Source: Anaerolineaceae bacterium UBA4799 (GTDB lineage Bacteria; Chloroflexota; Anaerolineae; Anaerolineales; Anaerolineaceae). Taken from it: a stretch of 18,857 bases of DNA. Location of the stretch: positions 13,526-32,382 of the forward strand of contig DHGL01000048.1 of the NCBI GenBank assembly GCA_002402725.1, in the 5' to 3' direction. The notes beneath the pieces are model-generated. The model did not search any database, had not been told where the DNA came from, and was given only the letters and a program-made list of their open reading frames with translations. Positions 1 through 6,507 of the stretch are shown here, piece by piece (the first letter of the stretch is position 1; each line of letters opens with the position of its first letter). A program made the translations under genes and the position numbers.

Positions 1-613
1 GTACCATGGGCGTGCCACCGGTGGCCAGAATGAGCGCCGTGTGCTTGTGGCTCATCAGTTCCTGCGTCCCTGCCAGGTTGACGTGCTGCATGCAGGCGAT
101 TAACCCGGGCGGCGCGCCATTCTCTTCCGCTGCCTTGGCCATTAACGCGGCCGCCTCATAACTGCAGCGCGCTGCGGAGGGATGTGGAGCAATGACGATG
201 GCATCGCGTGCCTTAACCGCGATGAGAATCTTATAAATGACGGTAGAGGTTGGGTTGGTGCTGGGAGTTAACCCGGCAACCACTCCCATCGGCCAGGCAA
301 TCTGGTAGATGCGCTTTTCCGGGTCGTGGTGGATGACACCGGCGGTCTTGATATCCTTGATGCTTTCCCACACGTTCCTGGCAGCAAATTCATTCTTGAG
401 GCGTTTATGCGCCGGAACGCCGTAACCGGTCTCTTCGTGTGCCAGTTGACCCAGGCGGTCAGCGGCATTGAAAGCAGCACTCGCCATGGCAGCACAGACG
501 CGGTCCACGTCCTGCTGCGAAGCTTTCGCCCACACCTTCCAGGCCTCAAACGCCTGGCTGGCGAGGGTGCGCGCTTCTTGAATCGAGAGAAGGTCCTGGT
601 CAAGGTCTGGCAT
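1..613 (-). CDS. CoA-acylating aldehyde dehydrogenase (EutE/PduP type), partial, BMC-associated
   Basis: This is the first 204 codons of a CoA-acylating aldehyde dehydrogenase; the rest, including the catalytic cysteine, lies beyond the left edge. The family converts an aldehyde such as acetaldehyde or propionaldehyde, plus CoA and NAD+, to acyl-CoA and NADH. Seen: an ALDH-superfamily N-terminus, the segment EETGYG near residue 61, and the family-typical stretch GVVAGLTPSTNPTSTVIYK near residues 111-129, followed by the cofactor-binding region around APHPSAA. The ATG is preceded by AAGGAAA and lies 7 bp after the stop of the upstream EutN-like gene, so it is in the same operon. Next to DeoC in a compartment operon, its likely substrate is acetaldehyde released by DeoC (inference). 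No encapsulation peptide is obvious at the N-terminus; one may sit in the unseen part. The family is clear; substrate is not proven. Confidence 0.9.
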   Translation of the reverse strand, partial: MPDLDQDLLSIQEARTLASQAFEAWKVWAKASQQDVDRVCAAMASAAFNAADRLGQLAHEETGYGVPAHKRLKNEFAARNVWESIKDIKTAGVIHHDPEKRIYQIAWPMGVVAGLTPSTNPTSTVIYKILIAVKARDAIVIAPHPSAARCSYEAAALMAKAAEENGAPPGLIACMQHVNLAGTQELMSHKHTALILATGGTPMV

Positions 614-620
614 GGTTTCC

Positions 621-911
621 TTAGCTCTTCCGGAAGGTGACCACTCCGTCGACTTCCAGTGAATCGATCATCGCCATAATCACCGTGTCCACCGGGGTGT
701 CTTTGGTGATCGAAGTCTGGCGGGCGCTTGATCCTGCCGCGGTCAGCACCAGGTCGCCAACGCCTGCGTCTACGGTATCAACCGCCACGTAAGGTTTTCC
801 AACCGCCTCGCCGTGCTCGTCCGTCTGGCGCACAATGAGCAGTTTTCGCCCGGTCAGTTTTTCATCTTTCACAGTCGAGACGGTCGTCCCGATTACTCTG
901 GCTATGAGCAT
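621..911 (-). CDS. eutN: BMC shell vertex protein, EutN/CcmL family
   Basis: A 96-residue protein of the EutN/CcmL/PduN family, whose pentamers cap the vertices of the icosahedral bacterial microcompartment shell. Seen: the N-terminal MLIARVIG strand, the central GKPYVAVDTVDAGVGDLVL segment, the very characteristic GSSARQT near residues 60-66, and PVDTVIMAMIDSLEV near the end. The length is normal for a single-domain vertex protein. The ATG has a strong AGGAGG Shine-Dalgarno at good spacing, and that sequence overlaps the deoC stop region, so the genes are translationally close. This is the marker that identifies the locus as a microcompartment operon; hexameric BMC shell genes are not in this window and are expected to the left. 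Confidence 0.95.
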   Translation of the reverse strand: MLIARVIGTTVSTVKDEKLTGRKLLIVRQTDEHGEAVGKPYVAVDTVDAGVGDLVLTAAGSSARQTSITKDTPVDTVIMAMIDSLEVDGVVTFRKS

Positions 912-920
912 TGTTTCCTC

Positions 921-1847
921 CTAATAGGCTTTCGCCTGAGGTGCAGCGGGTTGTGGTTTGGCCTCGGCCTGTTCCGCCCGGATAATCTTCACCCCGGCAC
1001 TGGCACCGATGCGCGTGGCTCCCGCTGCCACCAGCGCTTCAGCCTCTTCATGGGTGTGAATACCCCCTGAGGCTTTGACCCCCAGGGTAGGACCAACCGT
1101 GCGGCGCATCAGCGCGATATCATGCACGGTGGCGCCACCGCCCGAGAACCCGGTCGAGGTTTTTACATAGTCCGCGCCGGCTTCCTTCGCCAGCAGGCAG
1201 GCGACCACTTTTTCTTCATCTGTGAGCAGCGCAGTTTCGATAATCACTTTCACCAACGCGTTGGCTGCGTGCGCCACTTCCACCACACCGTGGATGTCTC
1301 TGGCGGCCAGGTTGGTATCACCAGCTTTAAGCGCGCCAATATTGAGCACCATATCGATTTCGGTCGCGCCGTTGTCCAGCGCGTTGCGGGTTTCAAATGC
1401 CTTGACCTCGGGTGAAGTCGCGCCCAGGGGAAAGCCGATGACCGTACACACCTTAACATCGGAGTCTTTGAGCAGGTCAGCGCATAATTTCACATGGGTG
1501 GGATTGACACACACCGAAGCGAAATGGTATTTTTTGGCTTCGAAGCATAATTGGGCAATCTGATCGCTGGTAGCATCCGGTTTTAGCAGGGTGTGATCGA
1601 TCATCCCCGCCAACGCGGTATCCTCAGGAATGACGCCAACAGTCGAGGTGAGGCGTTCTGCGCCAGCGCTGACCACGTGCCCGGCGTTATCAAAACAGGT
1701 TTTCACTTTTACCCCGTTAGCAACCTCCACCACACAGGTAGCGCCAGGAGGGTTTTTAGATTTCTCCTCCTGCTCAATCATTGCCAGCAACACCTCGCGA
1801 GTGATAATCTCCACCAGGGTTTCAACTGTTTTTATGTCAGGTGTCAT
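921..1847 (-). CDS. deoC: Deoxyribose-phosphate aldolase with N-terminal targeting extension
   Basis: DeoC (class I aldolase) cleaves 2-deoxyribose 5-phosphate to glyceraldehyde 3-phosphate and acetaldehyde. The catalytic set is present: Asp165 in EIDMVLNIG, the Schiff-base Lys229 in YVKTSTGF and Lys258 in GVKASGGI. At 308 residues it is longer than usual (about 220-260). The extra roughly 75 residues are N-terminal: an amphipathic helix (about residues 5-28, [20 protein letters not shown]), a proline/glycine break, then a small segment with [15 protein letters not shown] before the aldolase core starts near MIDHTLLKP (82-90). The helix resembles an encapsulation peptide that carries an enzyme into a BMC lumen (inference). 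A short Ala/Pro/Lys-rich tail ends the protein. The start overlaps the rpiB stop as ATGA. The pairing with RpiB, a vertex protein and an aldehyde dehydrogenase matches the sugar-phosphate-utilizing class of BMC loci. Confidence 0.93.
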   Translation of the reverse strand: MTPDIKTVETLVEIITREVLLAMIEQEEKSKNPPGATCVVEVANGVKVKTCFDNAGHVVSAGAERLTSTVGVIPEDTALAGMIDHTLLKPDATSDQIAQLCFEAKKYHFASVCVNPTHVKLCADLLKDSDVKVCTVIGFPLGATSPEVKAFETRNALDNGATEIDMVLNIGALKAGDTNLAARDIHGVVEVAHAANALVKVIIETALLTDEEKVVACLLAKEAGADYVKTSTGFSGGGATVHDIALMRRTVGPTLGVKASGGIHTHEEAEALVAAGATRIGASAGVKIIRAEQAEAKPQPAAPQAKAY

Positions 1848-2473
1848 GTTACCTTCCCGCCACCGAGAAATTGCTTCTCGATTTTCATGATCTTGTCCAC
1901 GCGTTGGGCGTGCCTGCCACCGCCGAACTCAGTGGTCAGCCAGGTCTTGAGCACCTGTTTAGCAAGGTTGACCCCGATGAGACCGGCGCCGAGCGTGAGT
2001 ACGTTGGCGTCATTGTGTTCGCGGCTGTTCAACGCGGTGGCGTAATCATAGCATAAAGCCGCCCTCACCCCGGGTACTTTATTCGCCGCTATGCACGAAC
2101 CGATGCCCGCCCCATCGATCACCACCCCGCGCCAGGCTTTACCCTGCGAAACTTGAGTCGCTACCGCAAGCGCGATATCCGGGTAATCCACCGGATCAGT
2201 CGTGTCCGTACCGCAATCCACAACCTCAAAATCCATGTCGGTAAGTTCCTTGATAAGGATCTTTTTCAACTCCACACCGCCATGGTCGGTACCAATGGCC
2301 ACCACACGACTTTCTTTTTGGGGGGAAATTGCCGCCTTGACTACAGCCGGGATGGGTGGTTGCGATTTTACGGTTTCGACCTGAGAAGGAGGAGCGCTGG
2401 AATCCGCGCCAAGGGTCTGGCGTACAATCCTTTTTACCATCTCATGGATGTCATTTTCTGAGACCTGGCTCAT
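1844..2473 (-). CDS. rpiB: RpiB/LacAB-family sugar-phosphate isomerase with N-terminal encapsulation-like peptide
   Basis: A 209-residue protein whose C-terminal part (about residues 56-200) is an RpiB-type isomerase; RpiB interconverts ribose 5-phosphate and ribulose 5-phosphate. Seen: [10 protein letters not shown] (61-70), [21 protein letters not shown] (121-141) and [13 protein letters not shown] (150-162), all family hallmarks. The first 55 residues are extra: an amphipathic helix ([17 protein letters not shown]) followed by a Pro/Ser/Val-rich linker, the classic layout of a BMC encapsulation peptide. The residue matching the catalytic Cys of E. coli-type RpiB is Asp120 here (VVIDGAGIG), while a Cys appears seven residues later (Cys127). 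The chemistry or substrate may therefore differ. First gene of the leftward BMC operon, with its own promoter and operator; AGGA precedes the ATG. Role in the compartment (feeding or draining pentose phosphates) is not established. Confidence 0.9.
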   Translation of the reverse strand: MSQVSENDIHEMVKRIVRQTLGADSSAPPSQVETVKSQPPIPAVVKAAISPQKESRVVAIGTDHGGVELKKILIKELTDMDFEVVDCGTDTTDPVDYPDIALAVATQVSQGKAWRGVVIDGAGIGSCIAANKVPGVRAALCYDYATALNSREHNDANVLTLGAGLIGVNLAKQVLKTWLTTEFGGGRHAQRVDKIMKIEKQFLGGGKVT

Positions 2474-2492
2474 CGATCCTGATGCTCCACAC

Positions 2493-2521
2493 TTGACTTC
2501 TCAAACAAAATGTTGGATAAT
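2493..2521 (+). promoter_or_regulatory. Sigma70-type promoter for the GntR regulator gene
   Basis: TTGACT (2493-2498) and GATAAT (2516-2521) are separated by 17 bp on the + strand, a near-consensus arrangement. Transcription would start around 2528, at the left side of the palindrome at 2525-2548, so the regulator probably represses itself. Recognised by eye only. Confidence 0.65.
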
Positions 2522-2524
2522 GTA

Positions 2525-2548
2525 ACTGGTAGTGACCACATTACCAGT
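2525..2548. promoter_or_regulatory. Palindromic operator between rpiB and gntR
   Basis: A 24-bp near-palindrome with 7-bp perfect arms ACTGGTA and TACCAGT; 9 of 12 symmetric pairs match. It lies at the expected start of transcription of both divergent promoters (about +1 to +24 of the leftward one). Its symmetry and position fit the binding site of the GntR/HutC-type repressor encoded alongside. The match of protein to site is inference. Confidence 0.7.
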
Positions 2549-2555
2549 AGATTAA

Positions 2556-2583
2556 ATCATACCACTTTAAGCATAAATGTCAA
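2556..2583 (-). promoter_or_regulatory. Sigma70-type promoter of the BMC operon
   Basis: On the - strand a perfect TTGACA (complement of 2578-2583) and TATGAT (complement of 2556-2561) are separated by 16 bp. The -35 overlaps the start codon of the divergent regulator gene. Transcription would start near 2549, at the edge of the palindromic operator, so a bound repressor would block it. Confidence 0.7.
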
Positions 2584-3314
2584 GAACCATCGATCCATTT
2601 ACCGCGATACCCAAGTACTTTCAACTTGCTTCTATTTTACGTCAAAAAATAGAAGATGGCGAATGGGCACCGCGCTCCCCCATCCCCTCGGAGCGCCAGC
2701 TGGAGGTGCTCTACAATATCAGCCGCACCACCATCCGCGAAGCCATCAACTCGCTGGTGCAACAGGGTTACCTCTACCGTGAGCACGGCCGCGGTACTTT
2801 CGTCTCACCGCAGAAACTGCAAAAGGGTTGGATGGAGCTGACCAGTTTTTCTGAAGACCTGGTCAAGCGCGGTCTAACTCCAGGGCAAATCATCCGCAGC
2901 CTGCAGCGCGTTGAACCCCCACCGCGTGTTTTGCAGCGCCTGGAGCTTCCCGCGGGCGACTCAGTTTATCGCATTGAACGTGTGCGCCTGGCAAACGGCA
3001 CCCCCATCGGTTTGCAAACTTCCTACCTGGCGCTGGCACCCGGACAGGAGATCACCATGCAGGAAATGGAAGCGACGGGGTCGCTCTATCGCATCCTGAG
3101 CGAAAAATTCCACATCATTCCCACTGAGGCAGATGAAACCCTCGAGGTTACCCTCGCCACCCCTGAAGAATCCGCACTGCTGGAGGTCGCCACGGGTGCC
3201 CCCCTGCTGCTCAATGAACGCGTGTTGTTCTCGCAGGAACGCAAACCGGTGGAATACGTCAAGATCCTATACCGCGGTGACCGCTATCAATACTTTGTGC
3301 ATCTAAAACGCTAG
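2577..3314 (+). CDS. GntR-family (HutC/UTRA) transcriptional regulator
   Basis: A 245-residue regulator with an N-terminal winged helix-turn-helix (about residues 12-75; IPSERQLEVLYNISRTTIREAINSL is the recognition region, then the GRGTFV wing) and a C-terminal UTRA ligand-binding domain (about 95-240). Length is typical for the HutC subfamily, whose members commonly bind sugar phosphates or small acids and are released from DNA by them. It is divergent from the BMC operon, and a palindrome sits between the two promoters, so it very probably represses both the operon and itself; a pentose or deoxypentose phosphate is the natural guess for effector (inference). No strong Shine-Dalgarno precedes the ATG, but it is the only start that keeps the full DNA-binding domain. 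It converges on the membrane protein gene with a 4-bp gap and no visible terminator. Confidence 0.93.
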   Translation: MSRTIDPFTAIPKYFQLASILRQKIEDGEWAPRSPIPSERQLEVLYNISRTTIREAINSLVQQGYLYREHGRGTFVSPQKLQKGWMELTSFSEDLVKRGLTPGQIIRSLQRVEPPPRVLQRLELPAGDSVYRIERVRLANGTPIGLQTSYLALAPGQEITMQEMEATGSLYRILSEKFHIIPTEADETLEVTLATPEESALLEVATGAPLLLNERVLFSQERKPVEYVKILYRGDRYQYFVHLKR

Positions 3315-3318
3315 GTGA

Positions 3319-5454
3319 TTATCTGAAAGTCCCTCTATCTGCCGGCGGTACCAGGTACGTATAAAAATCCCGGCCAGCAGCCAGCCCCTGGTGAAATTCG
3401 CTAAACCCATCCGGGTAGAGCGTCGTTAATCGGTCCCTTCCCTGCGAGTCATCCGCTTTCACAAAGAAGAGCTTTGGACCGCTCTGTTCCAGAGTAAGTT
3501 CAAGGTCATCCGCCCAGATGGCGTAATCCTGGCCAACATATCCGGCATTCATGGCCACCAGCCGCGTATCCACCCAGTGCGGTACCGCCACCACATACAC
3601 GCTTTCAGCGTTGCCGATGGAATTGATGTAATCGCGGGCGATGTCACCCATTTGCCCTGAATTCCAGGAGGCGTTTTGATACTGCTGGCGGTACTGGCGA
3701 AAAACCAGGTCATAATTCTGGTGCGCCGACACCAGCAGTAATACAGCGCCCAGCGTCATCACCAGCGCCCTGGCGGACCAGCCACGCGCAGTCCGCCACA
3801 AACTTTTCAGCAGGCTTTCGAAGACAATGGCAGCCACGAGCAGGATGGGGATCACTGCGCCTCCCGCCCGGCTTAAAGAAGGGTTTTCGATGGGAAACGC
3901 CAACGCCAGCATGGACGGCAGCATCAGTACCGGGATAGAAAGCAGCAAAACCAGGTATTGCCAGGCATGTTGTCTTATCCAGGTATAAACACATATCACC
4001 ACCCCGCATAAGTAGAAGGCGGCTGACACCAGGTCGAGAGCAGGTCTTCCGGGTACTGAGATGACCCAGGTGTTGCCATCGCGCCAGAAAGGCATCAGGA
4101 TGGCATTCCAGAAGTTCTGCAGAAAAACCAGCAACACCGGTCCGGCAATCGCCTGTTCAGCGCCAGTCATGCGCGTGACAGTGCGCATGGCGATGAGCTC
4201 AGGGTACTGATAAGCAAAGCGTAGCAGCGGGAGCGCGCCTATAACCGTGAAAAGGATCACCACTACCAGCCCGGCAGCCAGACTTTCGACATGGTGATGT
4301 TTCTTATCGTACAACACGAACACCACGAATGTCAGCAGAACAACCAGCGGCATGATGCGGAATGCAGAATATCCCAGCAATCCGAGGCCAAGGAATATAC
4401 CCGCCAGCAGGAGGTCATTGCGCCGCGACAGCCGCAACCCGCGTAGCAGGTAGAAGAGCACTGGTGCCACAAAGACCGGCGCAAGCACCAGGCGCATCCC
4501 CGAGCGTGCGAGGATATTCGCCCACGATGCAAAACCGACGAGCAGCATCGCCAGCAAGCCCGTCCACCGTGAACCCAATTCATCCCCCAGACGATAAACA
4601 TAGATAAGTGACAACAGGAAAGCCAGCGCCATTCCCAATTTGAGCGTGGTGAACCCCAGCGGCAGACCCAGGTACTTCACTAGAGCAGCGCTGAGGTAGA
4701 ACTGCAGCGGTTCGCGGCCTGAATTACGCGGGAAGAAAATCGAGGGATTGCCGTTCAATACCTCGTTGATATCCAGCAGTTTTTCGGCGTGGTCGCTGGT
4801 CATCTCCAACGGGACGGCGCTAAGCTGGCTGAGATGGAACCAGGCGCTGATGATGAAAACCACCAGCACAAGCAGGTGCCACCAATTCAAGCGTAAAAGT
4901 AGATGATCTCCCTTTAAAAAAGCCGTGGTTGCATTTTTCAGTTGTTGCCAGTTACGTACGTTATTACCGCGCTGCCAAAAAGCCCATAACCCGGTGATAA
5001 AAGTGGCAGCCCACAACACCAAAGCGAGTGTCGTAAAGCGATTACCGCTGAAGGAAAAAAAGGTGATGACCAGCAAGGGTACAAATATAAACAAGGGTGT
5101 TTTTCGAACGGAGGTGATCAAGCGCTGGTCATTGACAGGCTTCAAAGACGGCATTCCCCACTCGCGTTTGATCAACGCCGTGATGAGCAGCCCTGCTGCG
5201 ACCAGGTAAAAACCTATCCCCAACCTGGGTTGAGCCACACCCGGTTCAAAGAAGCGCTGACCAGCAAGTGCCAGCGCCAACGCCAGCAGGGAACGCCACG
5301 GCAGCGCCGCCAGGTTGGAGTGGCGTGTCGGGGGCGTCTCCACCTCTGCCAAGGGTGCCGCGGGTACAACCAGCGGGCTCTTCTCGCCTTTGAGCAGGCG
5401 GCGCGGATTCAATCGGTCCTTGAGATAATCCAGAAGGCTGGGTTCATCCATCAT
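3319..5454 (-). CDS. Multi-pass membrane glycosyltransferase, GT39/PMT-like
   Basis: A 711-residue membrane protein with roughly 12-14 hydrophobic segments and a soluble C-terminal region of about 130 residues. It resembles the ArnT/PMT (GT39/GT83) superfamily, which transfers sugars from polyprenyl-phosphate donors at the outer face of the membrane. Supporting features: an acidic residue in a loop just after an early membrane segment (VPLEMTSDHAEKLLDINEVL), a following GREPLQFYL segment typical of this superfamily, and alternating hydrophobic segments. The chosen start is the ATG at 5454, which overlaps the methyltransferase stop as TAATG; the reading frame is open further upstream, but that part lies inside the methyltransferase gene and looks like out-of-frame read-through. 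The N-terminal 50 residues are hydrophilic. Substrate unknown; probably surface polysaccharide or protein glycosylation. Family assignment is moderate. Confidence 0.75.
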   Translation of the reverse strand: MMDEPSLLDYLKDRLNPRRLLKGEKSPLVVPAAPLAEVETPPTRHSNLAALPWRSLLALALALAGQRFFEPGVAQPRLGIGFYLVAAGLLITALIKREWGMPSLKPVNDQRLITSVRKTPLFIFVPLLVITFFSFSGNRFTTLALVLWAATFITGLWAFWQRGNNVRNWQQLKNATTAFLKGDHLLLRLNWWHLLVLVVFIISAWFHLSQLSAVPLEMTSDHAEKLLDINEVLNGNPSIFFPRNSGREPLQFYLSAALVKYLGLPLGFTTLKLGMALAFLLSLIYVYRLGDELGSRWTGLLAMLLVGFASWANILARSGMRLVLAPVFVAPVLFYLLRGLRLSRRNDLLLAGIFLGLGLLGYSAFRIMPLVVLLTFVVFVLYDKKHHHVESLAAGLVVVILFTVIGALPLLRFAYQYPELIAMRTVTRMTGAEQAIAGPVLLVFLQNFWNAILMPFWRDGNTWVISVPGRPALDLVSAAFYLCGVVICVYTWIRQHAWQYLVLLLSIPVLMLPSMLALAFPIENPSLSRAGGAVIPILLVAAIVFESLLKSLWRTARGWSARALVMTLGAVLLLVSAHQNYDLVFRQYRQQYQNASWNSGQMGDIARDYINSIGNAESVYVVAVPHWVDTRLVAMNAGYVGQDYAIWADDLELTLEQSGPKLFFVKADDSQGRDRLTTLYPDGFSEFHQGLAAGRDFYTYLVPPADRGTFR

Positions 5455-6290
5455 TAATTCACGCCAATTCTTTTTCGAGCAATATAGAAAGTATACACGC
5501 CATCTTCCTGTACCGAGGCTTCGTTGTATGAGTTGATGGTGATCAAACGCGTAAAGAACAGGCTCCACTTCCATGGCGCGATGATCCACCTGCCAGACAA
5601 CAGGCGAATGAGCAGCGAAGGCAACCCCAGATAATGCCCCCATTCCAAGACGCGCAGTGAGCGGGGGGAAAAATAATCCCAGCAGTCCACCAATTCAAAA
5701 CCTGCGCGCTCCAGGCGTTGCTGCCAGGCCTGTGCGTCGTCACAGTGGTGGTGCCGCGAAATGTGATTGAAAAAACGCCGGTACAGGTCACCCAAAAATC
5801 GCAAGTGCAGACGGTCACAAAAGCGACCGATGGAAAGTGTGCCCAGAAAGCGCTGGTTGGGCACACAAAAAATGAATGCCGCCCCCGGGCTTAACACCCT
5901 TGCCAGTTCCATGAGCACGGGTTCAAGCGCCGGGATATGCTCCAGCACCGAATTGCTCACCGCGCTGGCAAAATACCCATCCGGGTAAGGGATCGCGCTG
6001 GCCTCGCTTAATACAACCTTCTTATATACACCCCGCGCTTCTGCTTCACGCAAAGGCTTCTCCCAGGGGTCCAGGCCGACCTCGAGTACGCGGTCAAAAG
6101 CCAGAGAAGCAAAGCTTCCGTCCCCGCAGCCCAGATCGAGCGTAGGCGCACGCAGGTTTATGTTCTCATAGAACCGCGCTTCCACCGCCCTCAGCAGAGC
6201 GCGGAAGTATGGCAACGAGCTGATTTGCCGCCACAAGTGGTCCTTGCGGGCCGACCTGGCTTCAACGGGGGTGTGTCGATGCAATGTCAC
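5454..6290 (-). CDS. Class I SAM-dependent methyltransferase (Methyltransf_11-like)
   Basis: A 278-residue soluble protein with a Rossmann-type SAM-binding domain: motif I LDLGCGDGSF (residues 51-60), an acidic residue at the end of strand 2 (GLDPWEK, Asp74), and SVLEHI (about 114-119) in the motif IV/V region, then a post-motif segment with FCVPNQRF. This pattern is typical of methyltransferases acting on lipids, sugars or small molecules. The start is GTG, backed by AGGAG seven bases upstream; a nearby ATG is out of frame. It is translationally coupled (TAATG) to the GT39-like membrane protein, so the pair may modify the same glycan or polyprenyl-linked substrate (inference). A TATAAT (complement of 6353-6358) could be its -10 box; the -35 is poor. 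Acceptor unknown. Confidence 0.85.
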   Translation of the reverse strand: MTLHRHTPVEARSARKDHLWRQISSLPYFRALLRAVEARFYENINLRAPTLDLGCGDGSFASLAFDRVLEVGLDPWEKPLREAEARGVYKKVVLSEASAIPYPDGYFASAVSNSVLEHIPALEPVLMELARVLSPGAAFIFCVPNQRFLGTLSIGRFCDRLHLRFLGDLYRRFFNHISRHHHCDDAQAWQQRLERAGFELVDCWDYFSPRSLRVLEWGHYLGLPSLLIRLLSGRWIIAPWKWSLFFTRLITINSYNEASVQEDGVYTFYIARKRIGVN

Positions 6291-6439
6291 GCATACTCCT
6301 GTGAAACATCCTAAAAAGATTTAATTCGTGCGGATTTCGTTTTACGGGGATTATTATAAACGTTTTGGAATTCATCCTAAAAGATCCCAGCAGTAAAGTA
6401 CCAGGCAGCAACAGGAAATTTCTATATAATCCTGACAAA

Positions 6440-6470
6440 GTTTCCGGCAGTTGTGTGAACTGCCGGAAAC
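6440..6470 (-). terminator. Hairpin downstream of the DAK2-like gene
   Basis: A perfect 11-bp stem (GTTTCCGGCAG / CTGCCGGAAAC) with a 9-nt loop, 38 bp past the stop of the leftward DAK2-like gene. The U-tract after it on the - strand is weak (TTTG), so it may be a terminator or an RNA-end stabiliser. The rest of the 6291-6507 spacer holds a TATAAT-like box and a short direct repeat, but no gene I can support. Confidence 0.6.
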
Positions 6471-6507
6471 GTGCTGTCACATCTGACTATATAAAAATTC
6501 TGCGGAA

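Noticed and set aside
268..603. 111-residue Arg/Ser-rich ORF on the - strand
   Set aside because: Overlaps the aldehyde dehydrogenase in another frame and has biased composition typical of a shadow.
1593..2045. 150-residue + strand ORF
   Set aside because: Antisense to deoC and rpiB, both with clear family motifs; no protein-like features.
3715..3735. Intrinsic terminators or RNA genes inside the GT39-like gene
   Set aside because: No stable hairpin with a U-tract and no tRNA-like pattern was found in this coding region.
5455..5643. N-terminal extension of the GT39-like membrane protein by 63 residues
   Set aside because: It lies wholly inside the methyltransferase coding region in another frame and reads like out-of-frame sequence; the TAATG start at 5454 fits operon structure better.
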